Below are positions 32,635-41,934 of a DNA stretch of 58,323 bases, one piece after another. Position 1 is the first letter of the stretch, and each line of letters opens with the position of its first letter. The position numbers were made by a program, and so were the translations under genes. The notes under the pieces are model-generated. The model saw nothing but the letters and a program-made list of their open reading frames with translations, was not told the DNA's origin and did not search any database. Source of the stretch: Sulfolobales archaeon (lineage in GTDB: Archaea > Thermoproteota > Thermoprotei_A > Sulfolobales > NBVN01); the NCBI GenBank assembly GCA_026413885.1, contig JAOAKA010000006.1, positions 1 to 58,323 on the forward strand. The letters run 5' to 3'.

Positions 32635-33054
32635 TTAAACATACTTCGGCATCAGCATATATCTAACTAGTTTAACACCTCTCAGCTTCTCTAACTCATT
32701 AGCTAGAGCTTTCACAACTCTAGAGCAACCTCTGACAGATACTATTAGAAGGCAGTGTCTCAAATCTAGGTGTATGTGTAGTGTAGATACAACAGTCTCT
32801 AAGTACTTGTGTTGTATATTTGTTATTTCCTCGTCTACGTGTTCAACTTCGTGGTCATATATCACTCCCAGAGCTCCAACGACATCGCCTTCAGTCACCC
32901 AGCTGTGTTCAGCTATATACATCCTAAGGCTTTCTTGAATGATTTTCGATAGAGATTCTACTCCGGAGTTCTTCATCAACTTCTCTATTTCTCCAGCTAG
33001 CTCACCCGGAATGTAGACACCGATCTTCAGAGACTTCAAGTACTCAAACCCCAA
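32635..33054 (-). CDS. NikR-like ribbon-helix-helix metal-responsive regulator
   Basis: 139 residues with an N-terminal ribbon-helix-helix (KIGVYIPGELAGEIEKLMKN ... ESLSKIIQESLRMYI) and a C-terminal ACT-like domain. The domain carries the NikR nickel-site pattern: a histidine in YDHEVEHVD, then HIHLDLRHC with two His and one Cys in the expected spacing. NikR represses nickel uptake when Ni(II) binds. No nickel transporter is adjacent in the window, so its target is elsewhere or it only autoregulates. TTG start. It is divergent from the adenine methylase gene. Confidence 0.88.
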   Translation of the reverse strand: MGFEYLKSLKIGVYIPGELAGEIEKLMKNSGVESLSKIIQESLRMYIAEHSWVTEGDVVGALGVIYDHEVEHVDEEITNIQHKYLETVVSTLHIHLDLRHCLLIVSVRGCSRVVKALANELEKLRGVKLVRYMLMPKYV

Positions 33055-33220
33055 ATCACACTAGCTACAGCTAAATTAACAAGTATTCACGAATATACCC
33101 CATATAAACATTTCGAGAATTGAGTTAAACCCACAGCACTACGAAGGTCTAGTGAATACAGTAGATAGGTGGTAAAATAAACAATTTTCTCGAGGTAGGA
33201 TACATCTCTGGAGTAAAACA

Positions 33221-34468
33221 GTGTCGGAAGAACTCCATCCGGAGAGCTTGAGGTACATAGCCTCCAGCAGTCTCGAGTATAGAGTTAGAGTCGGTCAGTT
33301 CTTTACCCCCAGAAGCCTCAGAGAGGAAGTTCTATCTAAGATTCCGAGATCTGTTCAGCCTAGAGTTCTCGACCCAGCGTGCGGTACTGGAGAGTTTCTC
33401 CTATCTGCTAGAGACTACTTCATAAATCCAGAGCTACACTGCTGGGAGATAGATCCGAAGCCGGCTGAAGTAGCTAGTAGAGTAGTTCCTGAAGCACGTG
33501 TAGAGGTGGTAGACTCACTTACTAAGCCCTTCAAAGAGGAGTTCGACGTAGTGGTTACGAACCCACCGTACTTTGAGTTTAACCCTGACGAGAAGTTGAG
33601 AGCTAGATTCAAGGAGATCCTCTACGGTAGAGTTAACGTATACTCTCTCTTCGTCTATCTAGCCCTTAAGTTGGTGAAGGCTGGTGGATACGTAGGTCTA
33701 GTAGTTTCCTCCTCTATGAATAACGGAGCCTACTTCAAGAAACTTAGAGAGTTCGTTGTGAAGACAGCATCTATAGAGTACTTAAGGGTAGTGGAAGACT
33801 CACACATATTTCCAGAAGTAAATCACGTATTTCAAGTTCTAGTGCTGAGAAAGTACCTACCCGGAGAGCAAATCCGCGAGAACTACGTACTCAGATATAG
33901 AGGTTTCACAGTACTCTCCGAGAAAGCGGGAGAACTCACTAAATTACTCGAAAACTCACTCACTCTCGAAGACCTCGGCTACGAAGTCGTTACCGGGCGA
34001 GTAGTTTGGAATGAGCATAGAGATAAGCTAACTAGAGACAGTGAGAGCGGGATTCTCCTAATATGGTCACACAACATAAAGTCTGGTAAGCTAGTGCTCG
34101 ATAACAAGCCTGAGAGACCTCAATACGTGAAGTGGCCTCTTGAAAAAGCTTTTAGAGGGCCTGCCATAGTGGTAACTAGAGTTGTTGGACACCCGAAGAG
34201 AGCCAATCTAGAAGCAGCGTTAGTCCCAGACGGAGTGGTTTTCGTCGCAGAAAACCACGTGAATGTGGTAATCCCACCGAAAGATGCTGTAGTAGATGAG
34301 CTAAGAGAGATAGTTGAGTGGTTAAACTCCGAGAAAGCTCAAAGCATTGTGAGAGCTCTCACAGGAAACACACAGCTATCTAAAAGCGAGCTAAAACACT
34401 TAATACCTATACCTATCGACAAACCTATAGGTAGAACAGCGAGAAATCCGGGAAAACACGTATGTTAG
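33221..34468 (+). CDS. N6-adenine DNA methyltransferase, TaqI-like, solitary
   Basis: 415 residues. SAM-binding motif I is VLDPACGTGEFLLSA (about 47-61) and catalytic motif IV is NPPYFEF (about 110-116), the gamma-class order. A C-terminal region from about 230 (LEDLGYEVVTGRVVWNEHRD) resembles a TaqI-like target-recognition domain. It methylates adenine in DNA. No restriction endonuclease gene is next to it, so it may be an orphan methylase or may protect host DNA for a nuclease elsewhere. Codon use is host-like, unlike the defence operon that begins 650 bases downstream, so I do not count it as part of that island. GTG start with GGAG upstream. Confidence 0.88.
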   Translation: MSEELHPESLRYIASSSLEYRVRVGQFFTPRSLREEVLSKIPRSVQPRVLDPACGTGEFLLSARDYFINPELHCWEIDPKPAEVASRVVPEARVEVVDSLTKPFKEEFDVVVTNPPYFEFNPDEKLRARFKEILYGRVNVYSLFVYLALKLVKAGGYVGLVVSSSMNNGAYFKKLREFVVKTASIEYLRVVEDSHIFPEVNHVFQVLVLRKYLPGEQIRENYVLRYRGFTVLSEKAGELTKLLENSLTLEDLGYEVVTGRVVWNEHRDKLTRDSESGILLIWSHNIKSGKLVLDNKPERPQYVKWPLEKAFRGPAIVVTRVVGHPKRANLEAALVPDGVVFVAENHVNVVIPPKDAVVDELREIVEWLNSEKAQSIVRALTGNTQLSKSELKHLIPIPIDKPIGRTARNPGKHVC

Positions 34469-34540
34469 ATATGGTAAGGCAGAACATGAATTAGCTAAGT
34501 AGACATGTTCTCGATAGAGAATACCTCATCTAAGAACTTT

Positions 34541-34564
34541 TAGTGTGGGAGTGGGATTTCAATG
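34541..34564 (-). repeat. Decayed attachment-site copy of the tRNA-Leu 3' end
   Basis: This stretch aligns in direct orientation with 45031-45055, which spans the tRNA-Leu(GAG) 3' end and its flank. TAGTG and GTGGGATTT are identical, with three substitutions and one gap over about 24 positions. Position (left limit of the foreign-looking region) and orientation match what integration into a tRNA 3' end leaves behind. The similarity is short and may be chance. Confidence 0.45.
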
Positions 34565-34987
34565 ATCATTTTACTGGTAGAAATACTTTAACACATGAGC
34601 GACTTCCTGAAGTGTTTATTAGCTGCTTCTCTTTATCTACATTTCCTACTCAATTTTAGTTCTCACTGAAGGCTTTCCCCAAGTATTCCTCCTCACACAG
34701 GCAGCCCCTCTAATCGAGCTACTGCCGAACATTCCAGCCGACTTCCACTGTTAAAGCCGCATCTTCTATGAGTTAGACTATGTGCGGGGAAGATAACACC
34801 GGAACCGTATTGAGCAGCTCAACTACCTCAGCTATATTTTTGACTCCTCCCTCCTCCATGTGCTTTCCTGCTTTTTCCAAGTTTGCTCTTCACGTCTTTA
34901 ACGTTTATGTCCTTGAGTCACTCCGCTTTGAGCTGGTTTCATACACAGACATTCGCAGAATCTGCCTCCAGCAGAGTTCCTCCTGAA

Positions 34988-35000
34988 TACTTATATTTAC
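34988..35000 (+). promoter_or_regulatory. Promoter of the defence operon
   Basis: TACTTATATTTAC is a good archaeal TATA element. Transcription would start near 35015-35022, giving a leader of about 100 bases before the DUF1156 gene that contains a 23-codon ORF (35028-35099). Confidence 0.5.
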
Positions 35001-35027
35001 TGTGTAAATTTCGTTAATGGGGTTTGT

Positions 35028-35099
35028 ATGTATAGTGTCTGGAGTGAAGTTAGTCAGATAGTGGTTTTGATGATTTATTGCCGGCTTCAGATTCGCTAG
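35028..35099 (+). CDS. Possible 23-aa leader peptide ORF of the defence operon
   Basis: An ATG-started frame of 23 codons lies between the TATA box and the first large gene and ends 25 bases before the preferred methylase start. It is hydrophobic in the middle (QIVVLMIYC). No ribosome binding site is visible, so it would be read from a short or leaderless 5' end. Function, if any, could be translational control of the operon. Low confidence. Confidence 0.25.
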   Translation: MYSVWSEVSQIVVLMIYCRLQIR

Positions 35100-35124
35100 T
35101 GATGTTTTTCAGTGGGTGACTGCG

Positions 35125-38121
35125 GTGGAGAGGCGCTTTATCGAATCTATTAATTTTCCTTTTGGTGTAATTAGTGAGGCTTCTGCTGTCGAGAAAGGTC
35201 CTGGGAGGCCTCCCCACTGGGAGATGGTTTTCTGGTGGACTCGGAAGCCCTTGATTTCTGCTAGGGCTATTATTGCCGGTTGCTTACTGCCTGAGAAAAC
35301 AAGTGTTAACGAGTTTCTATATAGTATTGGTATCAGGCGGAAGGGTAGGCGGGCCGATGGGCGGATTGTCTTCGATGGAGCACCTCACAGAGCTAAGCCT
35401 CTCTACCGCTTCAAGGGCGTTAAGCTACTGGATCCTTTCGCCGGATTCGGCTCTATTCCTTTGGAGGGGTTGAGACTTGGTTTAGATGTCACAGCTGTCG
35501 AGCTTCTGCCTGTGGCTTACGTTTTTCTGAAGGCTGTTTTAGAGTATCCGGCTAGGTACGGCAGGCAGCTCGTGCGCGATGTGGAGAAGTGGGGTAGGTG
35601 GGTCACCGAAAGGCTTAGGGAGGACCCACTCATACGAGAGCTGTATGATGAGGATGTAGCTGTCTACATTGGCTCCTGGGAGATTAAATGCCCGCACTGC
35701 GGGCGCTGGACCCCGCTTGTTGGGAATTGGTGGCTTGCGAGAGTTAAGGGTAAGGGGGGCTACGAGCGCTTAGCTTGGATGGAGCCCGCTATAGAAGACG
35801 GCGAGGTGAAGATTCGTGTTGTCGACTTAAACAAGGCTTTGGGGAATAGGGCTGTTAGAAGTGCGAGGATTTCCAACCTAAAAGTCGTAGCCGATGGTAG
35901 AGAGTTTAGAGTCCCGGAAAGCAATATTGAAGCACGACGTGAAAAAGCGATCTGCCTGCTCTGCCACCAGCCGATAATGCAGGTAGATCCGCAGACCGGG
36001 AGACACTACACTGAAACAAGAAACATACCTAAAGAAATCAAGGAGAGGCTTGAGGGCTACGTGAAGTACGCAATAAAGACCTACAGCCAGAGCTTAGAGC
36101 GAGAAGGCATAACGCCCCTAGCAAGGCAGAGACTGCTCGTCAAGGTGAAAGTGAGGAATGGCGACCTAGAGTTCGAACCATGCATAGAAAAAGACCAGGA
36201 AAAACTCGAAAGAGCGAGAAAAGAAATAGAGAAAATGCTTAGAGAAGGAGACCCAGACATACCAAAGGAAGTGCCACCATCTTATGATACGAGGAACATA
36301 TGTTTCACTATTTATGGTTTTGATGAATGGTATAAGTTGTTTAATCCGCGTCAACTCCTAACACTTGTCAAACTTGTCAAGCTAATACGCGAAGCAGGCA
36401 GGAAAATTGAAGAAGAAAAACAAAGAGAAGGACAAACTCCTGAAGAAGCGCATAAGCACGCTGAGGCATTATCAGTATATTTCGCAGTAGCATTGGCGAG
36501 ATATGCTGACTATAATTGTTACAGTACCATGGTTGATGTGGCAAATCCGTGGGGAATAAAGATTGCTCACGCCCTGAGTGTTAGAGGCATCGCAATGCAA
36601 TGGAATTGGGGAGACACAAATCCGTTGCAAGGCTCCACTAGAATCAGCGGGACCATACAAGATACAAGCTCTGTTCATAAGGCTTTTGATAATATCGTAA
36701 AAAGCACGAGTTATCTTACTCTTGCTATCTCTAGTAGCTCTAGTAGGCCTCACACGTTGCTTGACGATGCAGTTTTACTCCATAAGCTCGATGATAATAA
36801 AAAGTTTAATTTGATTGTCACTGATCCGCCTTATTATGATGATGTTCCTTATGTCGAGCTTAGTGATTTCTATTATGTTTGGCTTAAGCGGGCTTTAAGT
36901 GATGTTGAAGGCGGCAGGCTTGTTCCGCGTTTTCTGCCTGAAGCCTTCTTCGAGGGGGTCGGCGATAGCTGGGTCGAGGTTTCAACTCAGTGGGAGAAGT
37001 ATGCGTTAAGTGAGGTTAGTCTTAACCCGCCTAGGCTTGGTGCGAACGCTACTTATGAGGATGGTGTTAGGCATTTTCAGAATCTTCTCAATTCTTCGTT
37101 TATCGCTATGGCTTCTAGGCTTGAAGATAATGGTTTACTGGTCACATATTACGCACACACAGATCCAGACGCTTGGAAAGCCCTTCTAGAGGCTGGATGG
37201 GAAGCGGCCGGCCTTATGGTTACAAACGCTTTCCCAATAACTACTGAGTCAGCTCAAAGCGTGGTGAAGAGGGGGAAGCTCTCCATGGACACGAGCATAG
37301 TTGTAGTTTGGAGAAAAGGCTGTCGAGGCTCAATTGAAGCCTCGGAACTCTACGATCAGATGGTTGAGGAGTCAGCCGAGAGAGCTAGAGAGCTCATGGA
37401 TATCGGCGCAACCGGTAGAGACTTAATTATTGGAACATTAGCCGCCTCTCTGGCGGCAGCTACGAAATACTGTGAAATAAGGGCTATGGGTAGAGTAGAT
37501 ATGAAAACACTGGTAGACAAGTACGTCTACCCAGCCGCGTATCTGGGTTTAGCAAAAGCTCTAGCAATAAAAGCCGAACTAGAAGAAAGTGTGAAGCAGC
37601 CGGACGCCATGTTCTACCTACTAGTAAAGTCCGTTCTACCCGGAGCTAGGAAGAAGACTCTTGAAAGCACGGACTTGAGGTTGTTCTCAATAGGCACATC
37701 GCTAGACCTCAACACAGCGATCAAAACATGGAAGATCTTGAAAGGCGAGGCGGAATCCGGAGCTAAAGTAGCAAGAGCTAAAACATACAGCCTAATCGAA
37801 CCGCCCTCCACGGAACGTTCGAGCCTCGCTGAAATTCTTGAAATTAGAGGCATAAATCCGGAAAACCCGCGAATAAGGTGTGTAGTAGACGCTCTACACG
37901 TACTAGAGTACTACGCAGTAACGTTCTCGAGGAAGGAATTTAAACGCAAACTTGAAGAATTGAATAACAACTATCCAGCATATGTGGAGGAAGCCCAAAC
38001 ACTAGCTAAGATCCTGGCGAAAACCCTTCCAAAAGAAGACCCAGAGTGGGCTTTATGTAAACGCATAGTAGACTACCTATCTCCAGAACAGAAGCTCCCC
38101 TTCCCTGAAAAAGGTGAGTAA
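35125..38121 (+). CDS. DUF1156 adenine-specific DNA methylase with zinc ribbon (defence operon)
   Basis: About 998 residues, matching COG1743/DUF1156 methylases of antiviral loci. The N-terminal DUF1156 segment (INFPFGVISEASAVEKGPGR) is followed by motif I DPFAGFGSIPLEG (about 103-115), then zinc-ribbon cysteines CPHC (about 189-192) and CLLC (about 277-280). Catalytic motif IV DPPYYDD is near residue 567, and a long helical C-terminus ends the protein. It is expected to mark host DNA. GTG at 35125, 5 bases after GGGTGA, is preferred over GTG at 35116. Codon use (CGC, GGG, CTT more frequent, and changing along the gene) differs from neighbours. It is first in a four-gene operon and its end overlaps the ATPase reading frame. 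Confidence 0.9.
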   Translation: MERRFIESINFPFGVISEASAVEKGPGRPPHWEMVFWWTRKPLISARAIIAGCLLPEKTSVNEFLYSIGIRRKGRRADGRIVFDGAPHRAKPLYRFKGVKLLDPFAGFGSIPLEGLRLGLDVTAVELLPVAYVFLKAVLEYPARYGRQLVRDVEKWGRWVTERLREDPLIRELYDEDVAVYIGSWEIKCPHCGRWTPLVGNWWLARVKGKGGYERLAWMEPAIEDGEVKIRVVDLNKALGNRAVRSARISNLKVVADGREFRVPESNIEARREKAICLLCHQPIMQVDPQTGRHYTETRNIPKEIKERLEGYVKYAIKTYSQSLEREGITPLARQRLLVKVKVRNGDLEFEPCIEKDQEKLERARKEIEKMLREGDPDIPKEVPPSYDTRNICFTIYGFDEWYKLFNPRQLLTLVKLVKLIREAGRKIEEEKQREGQTPEEAHKHAEALSVYFAVALARYADYNCYSTMVDVANPWGIKIAHALSVRGIAMQWNWGDTNPLQGSTRISGTIQDTSSVHKAFDNIVKSTSYLTLAISSSSSRPHTLLDDAVLLHKLDDNKKFNLIVTDPPYYDDVPYVELSDFYYVWLKRALSDVEGGRLVPRFLPEAFFEGVGDSWVEVSTQWEKYALSEVSLNPPRLGANATYEDGVRHFQNLLNSSFIAMASRLEDNGLLVTYYAHTDPDAWKALLEAGWEAAGLMVTNAFPITTESAQSVVKRGKLSMDTSIVVVWRKGCRGSIEASELYDQMVEESAERARELMDIGATGRDLIIGTLAASLAAATKYCEIRAMGRVDMKTLVDKYVYPAAYLGLAKALAIKAELEESVKQPDAMFYLLVKSVLPGARKKTLESTDLRLFSIGTSLDLNTAIKTWKILKGEAESGAKVARAKTYSLIEPPSTERSSLAEILEIRGINPENPRIRCVVDALHVLEYYAVTFSRKEFKRKLEELNNNYPAYVEEAQTLAKILAKTLPKEDPEWALCKRIVDYLSPEQKLPFPEKGE

Positions 38122-38122
38122 A

Positions 38123-41100
38123 ATGGGGATAGTAAGCTACATAAAAAGCGGCTTGATTGAGGTATGGGACGACGTATACGATGCGAGACTAGACGATAAA
38201 GCAGCTCCAGACTTAGGCGACTTACTGAAAGGTGAGGAAGAAACCATATACACGGACCCAAAAGAATTCTTCAATAGAACGTATCTCACGAAAGCTGTAG
38301 AAGACCTCATAGAAGATGTAGCTGAAACCCTCAAAAACGGGAAGGGCGGAGCTATATACCTTCTAACCTCGCTTTTCGGTGGGGGGAAAACCCACACTCA
38401 AATCGCGTTGTACCACGCATTCAGCAACCCAGACACTCTGAAGGAAATAAACACACGCTTAGCCGCGAAAATAGCTGAGGCTGGTAAACCGATAATAGTA
38501 GTTATGGATGGAAGCAGGGCCGACCTCATCCCACATCCGAAAGAACCCTACAAAGCTGAGGGATTCACGATAAAGACGATATGGGGTATGCTAGCCTACA
38601 GACTAGGTGCCTACAGCAAAGTGAAGCATCTCGACAGCGAGAAGGCCCCCGCACCGGAGGTAACTCTCCTAAAAAACGTACTGTCTGAAGTAAGAGAGCC
38701 GGTCCTTATCTTAATGGATGAAGTAGTCCACTACGTCTTCAATGTAGGCAAGTCCGAGGATCTTAAAGACTACGCAGGGAAAGTTCTACTATTTCTAGAC
38801 TACCTGGGAAGAGCGATTGAAGACACACCGAGAGCAGCCCTAGTTGTATCTATACAAGCTGAATATAGAAAGGTGGGAGGACAGAAAAAGCTCTTCGAGG
38901 AGGAAACATTCGAGGGTTACGCAGGAAAAGTTTTAAGGAGCTTAAGCCGGGAATCAACAAGAATAGTTGTTCCAGTCTCACCGGACGACGTAGCGAAGGT
39001 CCTTCAAAGAAGAATATTCAAAAAAATCCCAGAAGAACTAGCGCGGAAAGCAAGAGACGAACTTCACAAGAAGTACCGTGAACTCCCAGAGCTCTTCGGT
39101 GTGGAATCAGACTGGCAGTATTCTACTGAAACAGGACACGTAGCCACAGCAAAGGACACATACCCATTCCACCCGAAATACATGGAAGTCCTACAAGAAT
39201 TCGTAACAAGAAATAGAGACCTCCAGAAAACAAGGGACGCAATAAGAATAACGAGAAAAGTAGTTAGGAGGCTCCTACGCATTAAAAAAGAAGCGAGCTT
39301 CATAATGCCGTGGCACATAGACCTAAGAGATAGCGACATAAGGACCAGGGTCCTAACAGAAGGTTACAGAGAATTCAGAGACGTCGTCTCAAGAGACATA
39401 GTTACAGAGGAAGGACGTCTAGGGTCGGTATCGGAGTGCTCAAAAACTGAGTTAGCCTATAAAACCGCGGTGGCGGTCTTCTTAAAAACCTACACCTACG
39501 AAACCTTTAAAGAACCCCTAAAGGTCTTTCCAGATACAAAAGAAGTCGCTCTAATGATTTACGACCCAGAAGCCTTCGCAGCTGAAAGTTTTACACCTCT
39601 CGACATAAAAGACACGTTAACAGAAATGGTGAGCAGACTACCACACTTCACCTCGGAAAGCGGACGCTACTGGTTCACACCATATCCACCCGTAATAGAA
39701 TACGTAGAAAAGAAAGCCGCAGAGAAACTCCACGAGCCGAGACTAGAACTCTACAAAACCATAAAAGAATACACAAAAAACATACTCATCAGAAAAGATA
39801 GAAAAGGCGTAGAGGAACGTGGTGAAGTATTCGACGAAAAAAACACAACAGTAATAGGCTACGGCGATCTCCTCGAAGAAATCAAAATAGACGACGGGCC
39901 GTATCCGCAGCTAGTGGTTCTCGTAAAACCTGAAGTAAACGAAGACGAGGTAAGAAATTTAATCCTCATGAGAGGTAGAGAGGGCAGGAGAACTTACAGA
40001 AACACGGTAGTTGTCGTGTGTCCACACCAGCGAGCCGACTTCAAAACCCTCCTATCCTTCGCCGCAAAAATAGAATCAGCAAAAGAAGTCATGGAGAGTC
40101 TAACTGAGTACTACAAAGACAGAGACATAAGGAACCTGCAGGAGAGGAAGCTGAAAGAATACATACAGGATAACTCGAGGTCGTTATACGAGCACCTTCT
40201 TTCAGCGTTAACAAGAATCGCCTACCCAGTAAAAGAAGCTGGAAGAGACGAAATAAAGTGGATAATAATAACAACATACACATATCCAACCATAATCCAG
40301 CAAGTCGAGGCTGGATTGAAGAACCACGCCACCGGTCCAAAACTAAGAACAGACATAAGCTTCAAAGACCTAGTGGAATTCTTTAAGATGAACCAGAACT
40401 GGGACCTAGTCGAGGGAACGAGTAGATACACATTCAGAGATATATTGAGCACGTTCTACACAGTTACGTCCGCCCCACTTACCACACGCTATGCCATTGA
40501 GCATGCGATAAAGAGGGGTGTAGAAGCCTTCGACATCGGAATATTAATGGACGGCGAACTCTACTGGAAGCAAGTTGACCAAGACGATGCGAAAGTACCT
40601 CCCAAAATCAAAGACGAAGCAGAAATTCTTCCATATAGAGTAGCTGCAGCAAATTTGAAAGACACTCTTCTAGCGGAAAGCGGACTTAGAAAAATAGGCA
40701 AGGAAATGCGTGAAGTATGGTATGAGGTTAAAGTCCAAGATAAACGAGTAAGACTTGAAGACCTAGTCCATCAAAGAGACTGGGAAAAAGTGATGAAAAT
40801 TGGTTTAATACTTAAAAGAGAACAGGCAATCGCATCAGGCTTCATATTAACTCTGAAACCGAGCTCGATAACGATAAAAGCAGGTGAACAGGTAAAAGTT
40901 ATGGCTTCTATAACGCCGATAGCCTCCTACGACCTTCCAATCGGTGTAGAAGTCGATAAAGGGACAGTCGCACCCAGCCGGGGCAAGCCCCCCTTAGAAG
41001 TAACGTGGGATTTAGGAACAATAGAGGAAATAGGTCATCATGAATTCAGAGTTAGAGCTGTAGGCGAAGACGGTGTAGAATCAGTAAAGACATTGACGGT

Positions 41101-41494
41101 CGTTGTAGAAAGCTTAGAGGAAGAAATTGACGTTGAAAAGCTTGACCCAACTCACGTAGGTGCGAAGCTAATTCAAATAACACCTAAAGACTTGATCGCT
41201 CTGCAAATTGCGGCGGATACCCTCTCCAGGCTTAACCAGGAGGCTACACTACCGCAGCTCATCATAGCTTTCGGGGAAAACATTACGTTCTCGTGCAGAG
41301 ATATAGACTCGAAGCTCGCGAGCTACTTCGCCCAGAAATTCAGAGACATTGAAATGACGTTGAAATTCAAAGAAACGAAATTCGTAGGAACACTGAAGCT
41401 GAAGCAGCCGGTAGCCCTAGACAGCTCAAAGATAAATGCTTTTAAGCTGCTTTCGGGGAAGGCTGTGTTCAGGCTCCAGGTAATGAAAAAATGA
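38123..41494 (+). CDS. DUF499 large ATPase (BrxC/PglY-related) of the defence operon
   Basis: About 1123 residues. The ATPase core has Walker A FGGGKTHTQIAL (about 87-98) and Walker B ILMDEVVHYVF (about 196-206). The GGGKTH loop and DEVVHY are DUF499 hallmarks. Large helical domains follow, and the last 250 residues contain an Ig-like beta domain (ITIKAGEQVKVMASITPIAS) and an alpha/beta tail. Relatives include BrxC/PglY of BREX and the ATPase of DUF1156-linked defence loci. ATG at 38123, 6 bases after GGTG, is preferred; GTG at 38114 is in frame and overlaps the methylase end. It overlaps the next gene by ATGA, so translation is coupled. Confidence 0.9.
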   Translation: MGIVSYIKSGLIEVWDDVYDARLDDKAAPDLGDLLKGEEETIYTDPKEFFNRTYLTKAVEDLIEDVAETLKNGKGGAIYLLTSLFGGGKTHTQIALYHAFSNPDTLKEINTRLAAKIAEAGKPIIVVMDGSRADLIPHPKEPYKAEGFTIKTIWGMLAYRLGAYSKVKHLDSEKAPAPEVTLLKNVLSEVREPVLILMDEVVHYVFNVGKSEDLKDYAGKVLLFLDYLGRAIEDTPRAALVVSIQAEYRKVGGQKKLFEEETFEGYAGKVLRSLSRESTRIVVPVSPDDVAKVLQRRIFKKIPEELARKARDELHKKYRELPELFGVESDWQYSTETGHVATAKDTYPFHPKYMEVLQEFVTRNRDLQKTRDAIRITRKVVRRLLRIKKEASFIMPWHIDLRDSDIRTRVLTEGYREFRDVVSRDIVTEEGRLGSVSECSKTELAYKTAVAVFLKTYTYETFKEPLKVFPDTKEVALMIYDPEAFAAESFTPLDIKDTLTEMVSRLPHFTSESGRYWFTPYPPVIEYVEKKAAEKLHEPRLELYKTIKEYTKNILIRKDRKGVEERGEVFDEKNTTVIGYGDLLEEIKIDDGPYPQLVVLVKPEVNEDEVRNLILMRGREGRRTYRNTVVVVCPHQRADFKTLLSFAAKIESAKEVMESLTEYYKDRDIRNLQERKLKEYIQDNSRSLYEHLLSALTRIAYPVKEAGRDEIKWIIITTYTYPTIIQQVEAGLKNHATGPKLRTDISFKDLVEFFKMNQNWDLVEGTSRYTFRDILSTFYTVTSAPLTTRYAIEHAIKRGVEAFDIGILMDGELYWKQVDQDDAKVPPKIKDEAEILPYRVAAANLKDTLLAESGLRKIGKEMREVWYEVKVQDKRVRLEDLVHQRDWEKVMKIGLILKREQAIASGFILTLKPSSITIKAGEQVKVMASITPIASYDLPIGVEVDKGTVAPSRGKPPLEVTWDLGTIEEIGHHEFRVRAVGEDGVESVKTLTVVVESLEEEIDVEKLDPTHVGAKLIQITPKDLIALQIAADTLSRLNQEATLPQLIIAFGENITFSCRDIDSKLASYFAQKFRDIEMTLKFKETKFVGTLKLKQPVALDSSKINAFKLLSGKAVFRLQVMKK

Positions 41495-41925
41495 AGACCA
41501 GGGCCTTAAAGCGGGAACCCTCAGAAACAAATTACCAAATCAAACTAGCCGGAAACAAGGCAACCTTCATATGGGGTTCAACACCTCAATCGCCATTGAA
41601 AAGCTCGATCGACCTAGTAGCGAGAATAGATCCCCGAGAACTTCTTCTACTCGCAAAAGAATTAAACATTCCGGTAGCGAAGAATAAAACACTCATTCAA
41701 AACTTGGAATTATACAATAGGCTACTCATATATACCTGTGTCAGATCCTCTATAAGAAAAAACGTGGAGAGCGTACGTAAACTTGAAGAACGAATATCTA
41801 ACATGACGAGTTGGGATGCCCACTACTGGGCATCAGCCTTCAGAGAATTATGGTGGAAACACGGAAAACACTCAAAGCTTCGAAGCATTGTCAAGGCGTT
41901 TAAACTCTTCTTTGAGATAAAGTAG
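41491..41925 (+). CDS. Small protein (144 aa) of the defence operon, no recognised family
   Basis: The start ATG overlaps the ATPase stop (ATGA), and the next gene begins directly after its stop, so it is an integral operon member. The protein is basic and soluble. A strand-rich N-terminus (YQIKLAGNKATFIWGS) is followed by helices and an aromatic-rich stretch (SWDAHYWASAFRELWWKHGK). DUF1156/DUF499 loci often carry a small DUF3780 protein in this place; size and position are comparable, but I cannot confirm homology. It could be an adaptor between ATPase and helicase. Confidence 0.7.
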   Translation: MKTRALKREPSETNYQIKLAGNKATFIWGSTPQSPLKSSIDLVARIDPRELLLLAKELNIPVAKNKTLIQNLELYNRLLIYTCVRSSIRKNVESVRKLEERISNMTSWDAHYWASAFRELWWKHGKHSKLRSIVKAFKLFFEIK

Positions 41926-41934
41926 GTGGAGAAT

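Larger units (their letters stand above)
34469..35115. other. Long non-coding/decayed stretch at the left edge of the defence island
   Basis: 647 bases without an intact gene. It holds, from left to right, a decayed copy of the tRNA-Leu 3' end (34541-34563), a degenerate minus-strand coding remnant (about 34740-34900; frames such as EEGGVKNIAEVVELLNTVPV are broken by stops), and the promoter region and leader ORF of the defence operon (34988-35099). Base composition is less regular than in the flanks. The remnant cannot be identified. Confidence 0.55.
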
